This document shows, in pieces, positions 57,801-64,000 of a DNA stretch of 64,000 bases (positions are counted from its first letter, which is position 1; every line of letters begins with the position of its first letter). A model generated the notes under the pieces. It ran no database searches, was not told the DNA's origin, and saw nothing but the letters and a program-made list of their open reading frames with translations. Origin of the DNA: Tritrichomonas musculus (Eukaryota; Parabasalia; Tritrichomonadida; Tritrichomonadidae); NCBI GenBank assembly GCA_039105265.1, contig JAPFFF010000066.1:124001-188000 (forward strand), in the 5' to 3' direction. The position numbers and the translations under genes are program-made.

Positions 57801-60313
57801 ATTTCCTTGAGTATTTCATCAAATATGTCCTCCGAATCGGGTTTACTTATATCTTCTTCTTTTTCTTCTTTCTTGTCGTGCTCAACTTCATTTATTTCAG
57901 TTTCTTTGTTTGATTCAGCTTTATGTATTTCGTCTTCATTAAGCTCTTCTTCGTTAGTTTTATCATTCAATGAATTGTTAAGATCATTCATTTCGTTATT
58001 CTTTTCTTTTTCAATATTAACTAAGCCTGTCTCTTTCATGTCTTCAATGTTGTTAATAACTGCTTCTTTGAGTTCACCAATTAGTTTTATATCTTCTTTG
58101 ATTTGATCAATTTTAGACTCTGCTTCTTTCTTTGCTTCTTCAATTTGTTCTTCTTTCTTTTTCTCAGCCGCTTCTAGTTTATTTTGTTCTTCTTCTTTGG
58201 TTTCCTTTATTTCTGAAAGAACGCCTTCCCCTGCTTTTTTGATCTTCTCGAGTGCATCTTCTCGAGCATTTTCGATTTTTTCATGTGTTTCATTCATGAT
58301 TTCATCAACTGTAGTCGTGCCTGCATAGTTAGGATCTTTCTGCATTTTCTCCAGTTGATCTTCGGCTTCATCTCGGATTTCATGAATTTGTTTGAATTCA
58401 TTTTCCGTGATTTCTTTGATCTCTGCTTGTTGATTTTTCTTGAGTTCTCCAATCTTTTCTGTTGATTCTTTCTTAGCTAATTCAATTTTTTCCTGTTCTT
58501 GTTCGTTTGCTTTTTCAACGGCTTCTGCTTCATCTCTTAGTACATTTTGGATTTCTTGCATTTCTTTGTTTTCAATATCATCAATCTTGTTCATCTCTTC
58601 TTCAAGACCTTCTTTGAAGTAGTTTTGAATTGCTTCTTTTGTGTCTCTCTCTTCTTTCTGCATGTCTTTCGACTCGCGAACTTCTTTGTTTTTCTCATCT
58701 TCGTTGTTTGCAATTCTTTCCTCATTTAACAAGTCAGCGGAGCCACGAACTTCTGCATCCTTTGTATTTTCTTCATTGGAAACATTTTCTTCATTTGCTG
58801 CATCTTTAACATTGTTCACTTCATCGTTCTTAACGTTTTCGTCTTCACTAATTTCTTCCTCTTTCTTCAGTTCTTTAGAGTTTTCAGCTTCTTCATTCTT
58901 AACGTCTTCATTGTCAACAACTTCTTCCTCTTTCTTCAGTTCTTTAGAGTTTTCAGCTTCTTCATTCTTAACGTCTTCATTGTCAACAACTTCTTCCTCT
59001 TTCTTCAGTTCTTTAGAGTTTTCAGTTTCTTCATTCTTAACGTCTTCATTGTTAATAATTTCTTCCTCTTTCTTCAGTTCTTTAGAGTTTTCAGCTTCTT
59101 CATTCTTAACGTCTTCATTGTCAACAACTTCTTCCTCTTTCTTCAGTTCTTTAGAGTTTTCAGCTTCTTCATTCTTAACGTCTTCATTGTTAATAATTTC
59201 TTCCTCTTTCTTCAGTTCTTTAGAGTTTTCAGTTTCTTCATTCTTAACGTCTTCATTGTCAATAATTTCTTCCTCTTTCTTCAGTTCTTTAGAGTTTTCA
59301 GCTTCTGCATTTTTAACATTTTCATCATTTTCAATTTTTTCTTCGTCGATCAGCTCTCTGGAATTATTCAATTCTGCATTTTTAATGTCTTCTTTTTTGG
59401 CGGTTTTCACTTCATCTTTGTAATTCTCGAGGCTTGAGAACTCTTCATTTTTTGTTTCCTCATCGTCAGCAATTCTCTCTTCCTTCTTTGCCTTCTCTAC
59501 GTCTTCTGCTTCTTTGTTCTTTTCTCTCTCGTCTTTCAGTACTTCCTCGTCGTTAACCGTCGAGTTTTCAGTGGTTTTTGGCGGTTGTAAATGCTCGTCA
59601 TGTTGTTCTGAATTTTCTGAATCGCCATCGGAAATTAAAAACATTTCACCTGACAAAGCATTTCGGTCTGAGTCTCTCAAAACAGTTTTGCTGATTTTTG
59701 GTGTTGTTTGGCGCAAATATTGAATATTACTTGATTCTTTTTCGTGAATTGGACTGGTATTTGCTGAATCTGTATCTGAACTTGAGCCAAAAGGCGAAAT
59801 TTCTTGATTTGAATCTAATGTATTGGAAATTGACTGATTTTTGCTGAATTGTAAAATATCATTGTCGGTAGAAAGATCGCTTTTGTCCGATTGAATTGGT
59901 ATATGCTTTTTGAGTTCTTCTTGAACTGCGCTTGCTATTGTATCGATAATTGGTCTTGGAACATATGAATTAAAAATTTCTCCATTTGTAATATCCGCAT
60001 TTTCAGCTAAGCTGTCTGATTCATCAGTTGAACTAATTCCAAAGTCCGCATGATCGTCATCTCTTTGAGAAATATTACTTATATTTTTTGTATCTTCGAT
60101 TTGATTATCTAAAGAGTCGGAAGAACCTTGCGACTTAATTTGTTCATCATTTAGGGTTTGATCTTCATTTTGTGATTCTTTTTTTGGCGTGTTAATAATC
60201 TGTTTTGGAAGATTGCCTATTATTGTCTGTATAATATTTGAAATTTGTTGCGTAGAAGCGCTTTTTTCATCTGGAGTTGCGTTTTTGGACTCTTGTTCAT
60301 TGCTACTTGACAT
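54848..60313 (-). CDS. Giant acidic repeat protein with coiled coils and a C-terminal membrane anchor
   Basis: 1821 residues, about a third Glu/Asp. N-terminal 250 residues are Ser/Asn/Asp-rich. Residues about 330-490 are seven or so 23-residue repeats (NEDVKNEEAENSKELKKEEE, 69-bp DNA unit). About 540-1180 is long Glu/Lys/Ala coiled coil (IEEAKKEAESKIDQIKEDIK). About 1350-1640 is six units of roughly 50 residues (EEEETNDDEFNENEINKVEA). A basic stretch (KKSKQRKQRKLPPEQQQKKE) precedes a single hydrophobic segment, VVKGVSCAAFAFFASSMF, at the extreme C-terminus: a tail anchor with the body in the cytoplasm. It looks like a membrane-tethered spacer or scaffold. Divergent from the motif-repeat gene at 60956. 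No family recognised. Confidence 0.8.
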   Translation of the reverse strand: MSSSNEQESKNATPDEKSASTQQISNIIQTIIGNLPKQIINTPKKESQNEDQTLNDEQIKSQGSSDSLDNQIEDTKNISNISQRDDDHADFGISSTDESDSLAENADITNGEIFNSYVPRPIIDTIASAVQEELKKHIPIQSDKSDLSTDNDILQFSKNQSISNTLDSNQEISPFGSSSDTDSANTSPIHEKESSNIQYLRQTTPKISKTVLRDSDRNALSGEMFLISDGDSENSEQHDEHLQPPKTTENSTVNDEEVLKDEREKNKEAEDVEKAKKEERIADDEETKNEEFSSLENYKDEVKTAKKEDIKNAELNNSRELIDEEKIENDENVKNAEAENSKELKKEEEIIDNEDVKNEETENSKELKKEEEIINNEDVKNEEAENSKELKKEEEVVDNEDVKNEEAENSKELKKEEEIINNEDVKNEETENSKELKKEEEVVDNEDVKNEEAENSKELKKEEEVVDNEDVKNEEAENSKELKKEEEISEDENVKNDEVNNVKDAANEENVSNEENTKDAEVRGSADLLNEERIANNEDEKNKEVRESKDMQKEERDTKEAIQNYFKEGLEEEMNKIDDIENKEMQEIQNVLRDEAEAVEKANEQEQEKIELAKKESTEKIGELKKNQQAEIKEITENEFKQIHEIRDEAEDQLEKMQKDPNYAGTTTVDEIMNETHEKIENAREDALEKIKKAGEGVLSEIKETKEEEQNKLEAAEKKKEEQIEEAKKEAESKIDQIKEDIKLIGELKEAVINNIEDMKETGLVNIEKEKNNEMNDLNNSLNDKTNEEELNEDEIHKAESNKETEINEVEHDKKEEKEEDISKPDSEDIFDEILKEIVEDAENDFYTLNGEEDINNDESEKSNELNESKEAKKEEQIVENENANDQEVQDLDNLKKEEQITNAEDEKNEELKESEEAKSEEKLENNEAEKNEELEDSAEAMREEQASINESMKDQEVNEFTDHKNEEQLEKDESEKNEELKDSTEAMREEQASINESMKDQEVNEFTDHKNEEQLEKDEAEKNEELEDFEKAKKEEQNEEEKETSNQTPTATEHESNKAPESVEAALEEGLRKLEDSKKEELDQFADAKKEEVIKIETAKDEEIEKVSQDAKDEEAKLNKATEENIDTIEEALEEGINEIDKLEKEKADNEEERLEQIEKIQDEALGKFEQAKDEEIEEVNQAKKEEDADNETARKEEDKLIGEAEKEAADELDAIRKEEAERADKIEQETLNNIEKVKKDELGGNAEDELNAADDLNKDENKIVGNEVQIEEEETNDNELNDEEIAKQEIANKEELVNVNDLKKEELNNEEKDLGNEKVAAGGEDNINADDINKDEINTGDEYKDAEASDELMKQEQSKEENKHNAQIPQLEEEETNDDEFNENEINKVEAANKEEINTVEDNKKEELNNEDNKFDVPGPQIEEEETNDDEFNENEINKVEAANKEETNTVEDNKKEEQNDEENKFDVPGPQIEEEETNDDEFNENEFSKVEAANKEEINTVENDKKEELNNEENKLTLPDTQIEEEETNDDEFNEDEHDKIEASNKEEISTVEDNKKEELNNEENKHNAPIPQLEEEEANDDEFNENEIDKIETANKEEINTVEDNLKEELNNEENKPADDEIHIEGEESIENESFEEKYFPVRVEQGREDVSGEHDEVLDAKKGEGGIGSMNDDVRVEEEEEDNDYEGEISQENDYNDITIEDEDEITADQDEEEPATLVQDESKEDTIDEFSTKSEFSMTVDQSTLSRLRDEISPKLRDAAKKSKQRKQRKLPPEQQQKKEKSKSLSFINSLVDNFDYVVKGVSCAAFAFFASSMF

Positions 60314-60955
60314 CGAATTGATTTTATATCTAAAATTTTTATTTGAAAAAAATATGGTTATATTTTAATTTAGCCGTTTATTAAAATAGAAATGATACAA
60401 AAAGTTTATCTTGTTTTAAAACACTTATATTACTATTTTTATTTCATTAAATAGATTAAAAAATAAAAAATAAAATAAATTAAGCTAAATTAATTTCTAA
60501 AATTGCTTTTTAATTTAAAACATGCACTATTGTTTAAAGCCCATTTGAATATGCTGGTAATTCAATCATTTATTAGTATATACCAAAATATCCTTGAATT
60601 TTGAGGCATGCATATACTTATTTTTAATATCTTTATCGTTAAACTATGTTTAAAAAAAAACAACATTTACAAATATAATGGTTGTGTACAAAAAATGAAA
60701 TGAACATTATATAATATGAAGTTGTTTTGGATTGGAAGTCATTAAGCAATGAAATGCATTATTTTAAGTATGTAAAATATTAACTCTTCTACTCTAAATA
60801 TGTCAATCTGGATTGTAAACTTTTTCAATTGTTATTTATATCAAAATTGATATAAAAACGATAAAATAATAATTGAAAAAGTTAAAGATTAAAATTTTAT
60901 TTGTATTAATTTTGAGAGTGATACGTTTTTCATACTTTCCATCAATTTTCGCCGA
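60314..60955. promoter_or_regulatory. Shared divergent intergenic region
   Basis: 642 AT-rich bases between two giant genes. AATCAATTCG ends at the minus-strand ATG and ATCAATTTTCGCCGA at the plus-strand ATG, so both starts have a TCAATT initiator-like word within 15 bp. An imperfect palindrome (ACTTTTTCAATTGTTATTTA ... AAATAATAATTGAAAAAGT, about 60819-60886) lies between. Confidence 0.45.
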
Positions 60956-63900
60956 ATGGAAAGTCAAACTCTAAATTCAAAGCCAAACAGTCAAAGAAAT
61001 AAGTCGCGTACTCCAATTTTACAATTGTTAAATGAAAATAATAAAGAATTTGATGAATCAAAAAATAATTCCAAATCACAGAGTCAAGATCCGAGCTTGC
61101 AAAAAGATGAATCAAAAGTTCAAAATACTTCTAAAGATAATTTAGATAATTCTTTTCCGAAAAAATTCAAATTCAGAGATTATTCAAATCAAAATTCTGT
61201 TAAAAGCAAAGCACAAGAAAAAAATTCAATCATTAAAGACAAAAATAAAATCACAAAACTTTCTACTAAGCTTAAGTCGCAATCATTAAATAATTTTCAA
61301 GATGAAAAAGAGATTAACGAAAATTTGGAAGCTAAAGAATCAAATAAAGCAGAAACAAAAGATGAGAAAATTAAGAAATACAACTCAGATTTTCCTATTT
61401 CAGAAAAACGCCATATTGATAATACTGATACTAGAGACAAAAATAAAGAGGAATCAGCGTCAAACGATAGAAGTAAAGCAAAAAATGTTAAAGTTTTACC
61501 CAAAATTATTTTATCAGCTAAATCATCAAACAAATTGGAAAAGCCAACACCATCACAGAATAATGAAGATAAACAAAAATCACGAATAACAGATGGCAAA
61601 GATGACAAAATTAAAAAAGTAAACTCCGAAATTCAATCAAAAAAAGATAATCCTGATAAAAACGTAAAAAGCGAAACGAATCCAAATTCTAAGGCAAAAG
61701 GCCTAGAAGGCAATGCAAAACTTACAAAAAGAATTAGTTTATCTTCCATATCTCCTTCTAAAATACAAAAAAAAGATCAATCTGAAAAAAATCAATCAGC
61801 CACTCAAAATCTTAAAGCAGAAGATGTCCAAGGAAATGAAGTTCCGAAATCAAAATCATATTCAAAGCTAAAAGAAGACGAAAAAGCAAGAAATCCAACA
61901 AATCAACGTAAAATTGCATTTGCAATTCAATCAACAAATTTACCCAAACAAAGCGATGAAGATGATCTCAAGCAAACCGGCAAAATAAAGCATTCAAATT
62001 CAGACTTTCCTTCTCCTAAAAATTTCAAATTTTCTGAAGCATACAAAACTACAAAAAAACAAGGAAAAGAAGAAGACGAAAGTAAAGCGAGCGCATTGAA
62101 AAAAGAGCCTCAAACAGAGACAAGTGCTAAAAATACAAGGAAGTCGATTTCCTCTGCCAAATCGTCAAATATCATACGAAAACCAAAAGACATTGAAGAT
62201 GAAATTGAACCGTCCAAACAAAAAGTTGCAGCTGCCGTTGAAATAACAGAAAAAGTCGAACCAAAAGAAGAAAAAATTAAAAAGTCAAATTCTGGCTTTC
62301 CATCGGCAAAAAGGCAGAAAATTGATGATTCTGAAAAAGTCTTTAAAAAGCAAAAAGAAGAAGAAAAAAATGAAAACGCAAAACTCGGCAAAAGAGTCAG
62401 TTTGTCATCGTTGCTGCCTCCAAAAATTCCAAAGCAAAGCCAAGATGATGAAAAGAAGAAAGAAAGTAGAATTAAACGGTCAAGTTCTGAATTCCAAACA
62501 AGTAAACCACACAAAAAAGAGGAAGAGAATGAAAATGAAGAACAAGAAGATGATGAAAAAGGCAAAAGTCAAAGAAAATTCGCATTCGCTGTGCAGTCAA
62601 CAAATCTGCCAAAACAAAAAGATACCGATGAAGATGAAATCAAGCAAAATAACAAAATCAAGAATTTCAAGTTCTCTCAAAAATCGGCCAAAAAAGAAGA
62701 AATTAAAACAGCTGCATCAAAGAAAGATTTTCAAACAAAATCAGAAGCTGTTAAAGAGAGCCAAATTGATAATAAAACAGCTGCACCAAAAAAAGATTTG
62801 CAAACAAAATCAGAAGCTATTAAAGAGAGCCAAATTGATAATAAAACAGCTGCACCAAAGAAAGATTTGCAAACAAAATCAGAAGCTATTAAAGAAAGCC
62901 AAGTTGAAATCAAGGTAGTTGTTCCAAAGAAAGATTTGCAAGCTAAGAATGATTCTGATAAGGTTGTAAGGAAGAAAATTGTTTCTGCAAAGTCATCAAA
63001 TCTTCTGAAAAAGTCAGCACGTCTCGAAGAGGATGAAGAAGAAGCTCCAAAGGTTTCAAACTCTGACAAAAAAGCAGAAAAAATCAAAAGATCAAGTTCT
63101 GAACTTCTAACCGCCAAAACAACCAAAATTGAAGATAAAGACAAAGTTAAAAAAGAAGCCAAAAAACAAGAAGAGAAAAGTGCAGCACCCATTCCGAAAA
63201 TACCTGAAAAAGAAGTCAAAAAGCAAGAAGATAAGACTCAAGCATCTGTTCCAAAAACACAAGAAATCAAAATCAAAACAAACACAAATGAAATAGAAAT
63301 TGAAATAGAAATAAAAGACCAGACAGTCAAGCAGCAAGAAAACTCAATAAAACCAAAAGCAAGCGAATCTGTTGCTGACACAAAAGCTACACAAAGAAAT
63401 GCTGTGATGAATGATGCACCAAAGCAAAACGAAGCGGGAAAAGTCAGCCAGACATCCGACAAGTTTAACTCGCCAAATCAGCAACAAAACAACAGAAAAC
63501 GCAAAAATCCAAGAAACAAACAAAACAACAACATTCATGATCAGGGCGGAAACAATCAACAACAGCAACTTCCTGTTGTTACGAAGCCTAAAAATGCTCA
63601 AAAACATCAGAACGAATCAAATGACAACCAAAACAACAACGCACACAAACCAGCAAGCAACAACATCACAATTCAATCGCAAAAACAGAATCAAAAGCCA
63701 AAACTTAACATCGTTCTGAAATCCAAGGAATCACTGACGCCAAGAGATGTGTCAATAAACAAAAATCAAACACCAAACAACACAAGCAGCAACAGCCAGC
63801 AAATAAACACAATAAATAATCCTAATAATTCCAGTAAGAACCAACAAATAAATCCAGCGAACATAGCAAATAATTCAAATAAGAACCAACAAATAAATCC

Positions 63901-64000
63901 AGCAAACATAGCAAATAATTCAAATAAGAATCAACAAATAAATCCAGCAAACATAGCAAATAATTCAAATAAGAATCAACAAACAAGTTCAGTAAGCACC
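60956..64000 (+). CDS. Giant Lys/Ser-rich protein with alternating short motifs (3' end beyond window)
   Basis: Open from ATG 60956 to the last base, 1015 codons, no stop: partial at the 3' side. Disordered and basic. Two short motifs alternate along it. Type 1: SAKSSNKLEK (~180), RISLSSISPSKI (~257), IAFAIQSTNLPKQ (~317), SISSAKSSNII (~395), VSLSSLLPPKIPKQ (~478), FAFAVQSTNLPKQ (~540), IVSAKSSNLLKK (~672). Type 2: KIKKYNSDFP (~137), KIKHSNSDFP (~342), KIKKSNSGFP (~440), RIKRSSSEFQ (~505), KIKRSSSELL (~711). Residues about 583-655 are three to four copies of a ~23-residue unit (APKKDLQTKSEAIKESQ), and the visible end is a 15-residue repeat (NPANIANNSNKNQQI). No domain recognised. The regular spacing suggests multivalent docking sites or phospho-sites on a scaffold. 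Transcribed away from the acidic tail-anchored gene. Confidence 0.75.
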   Translation, partial: MESQTLNSKPNSQRNKSRTPILQLLNENNKEFDESKNNSKSQSQDPSLQKDESKVQNTSKDNLDNSFPKKFKFRDYSNQNSVKSKAQEKNSIIKDKNKITKLSTKLKSQSLNNFQDEKEINENLEAKESNKAETKDEKIKKYNSDFPISEKRHIDNTDTRDKNKEESASNDRSKAKNVKVLPKIILSAKSSNKLEKPTPSQNNEDKQKSRITDGKDDKIKKVNSEIQSKKDNPDKNVKSETNPNSKAKGLEGNAKLTKRISLSSISPSKIQKKDQSEKNQSATQNLKAEDVQGNEVPKSKSYSKLKEDEKARNPTNQRKIAFAIQSTNLPKQSDEDDLKQTGKIKHSNSDFPSPKNFKFSEAYKTTKKQGKEEDESKASALKKEPQTETSAKNTRKSISSAKSSNIIRKPKDIEDEIEPSKQKVAAAVEITEKVEPKEEKIKKSNSGFPSAKRQKIDDSEKVFKKQKEEEKNENAKLGKRVSLSSLLPPKIPKQSQDDEKKKESRIKRSSSEFQTSKPHKKEEENENEEQEDDEKGKSQRKFAFAVQSTNLPKQKDTDEDEIKQNNKIKNFKFSQKSAKKEEIKTAASKKDFQTKSEAVKESQIDNKTAAPKKDLQTKSEAIKESQIDNKTAAPKKDLQTKSEAIKESQVEIKVVVPKKDLQAKNDSDKVVRKKIVSAKSSNLLKKSARLEEDEEEAPKVSNSDKKAEKIKRSSSELLTAKTTKIEDKDKVKKEAKKQEEKSAAPIPKIPEKEVKKQEDKTQASVPKTQEIKIKTNTNEIEIEIEIKDQTVKQQENSIKPKASESVADTKATQRNAVMNDAPKQNEAGKVSQTSDKFNSPNQQQNNRKRKNPRNKQNNNIHDQGGNNQQQQLPVVTKPKNAQKHQNESNDNQNNNAHKPASNNITIQSQKQNQKPKLNIVLKSKESLTPRDVSINKNQTPNNTSSNSQQINTINNPNNSSKNQQINPANIANNSNKNQQINPANIANNSNKNQQINPANIANNSNKNQQTSSVST

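Noticed and set aside
55169-59723. Ser/Phe-rich plus-strand frames opposite the acidic repeat protein
   Set aside because: Antisense of Glu/Lys codons reads as Ser/Phe/Leu; no independent motif or start signal.
61297-63607. Several Ser/Phe-rich minus-strand frames over the last 3 kb
   Set aside because: All are antisense shadows of the Lys-rich plus-strand gene that stays open from 60956 to the window end.

Overview
The window is very AT-rich nuclear DNA from a parabasalid protist. The gene families point to Tritrichomonas or a close relative of Trichomonas: a 23-residue BspA-type leucine-rich repeat gene, a DUF3447/ankyrin gene, a short R2R3 Myb, a glycine-rich (PF12810-like) BTB gene, an RNF213-type giant AAA+ protein, and a 15-25 kb Maverick/Polinton. 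No spliceosomal intron was recognised. Species is inference. I found no tRNA, rRNA or CRISPR array.

Left part (1-26.4 kb). The first 2.8 kb is a transposon graveyard: a broken Tc1/mariner-type transposase and a relic of a Maverick major capsid gene. Then come AT-rich DNA with palindromic mariner-type MITEs, a Myb protein (5.4 kb), an MFS/GPH sugar transporter (6.6 kb), a divergent glucokinase-family protein (10.9 kb) and a ~9.6 kb RNF213-like gene split by one frame change (12.8-22.4 kb). Behind it lies a 2.3 kb element with TA-flanked inverted repeats. It carries another MITE and a scrap of cathepsin-like gene. A Sel1-repeat remnant follows.

Centre (26.4-48.4 kb). A 19,578 bp Maverick (27676-47253) has 253-bp terminal inverted repeats differing at one base and a 5-bp target duplication (GATGA). 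It sits inside one BspA-LRR gene whose two halves flank it in register. It encodes an integrase, a protein-primed family B DNA polymerase, a two-domain major capsid protein, an A32/FtsK-type packaging ATPase, a very large fibre-like protein and about ten small proteins. Several of the small ones are too short for ordinary gene calling and were recognised by a promoter motif shared across the element (T-tract, short spacer, GGTAAAA-like box, ATG). Two genes, including the capsid gene, carry frameshifts, so this copy looks young but not autonomous for virion formation. No stand-alone adenain-type protease was seen.

Right part (48.4-64 kb). A DUF3447 ankyrin-type gene and a frameshifted BTB/coiled-coil/glycine-rich gene are followed by a divergent pair of very large low-complexity genes. 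One is a 1821-residue acidic, tail-anchored coiled-coil protein on the minus strand. The other is a lysine/serine-rich protein of more than 1015 residues on the plus strand, built from alternating short linear motifs and running off the window end. The two share a 642-bp intergenic promoter region and similar initiator-like sequences.
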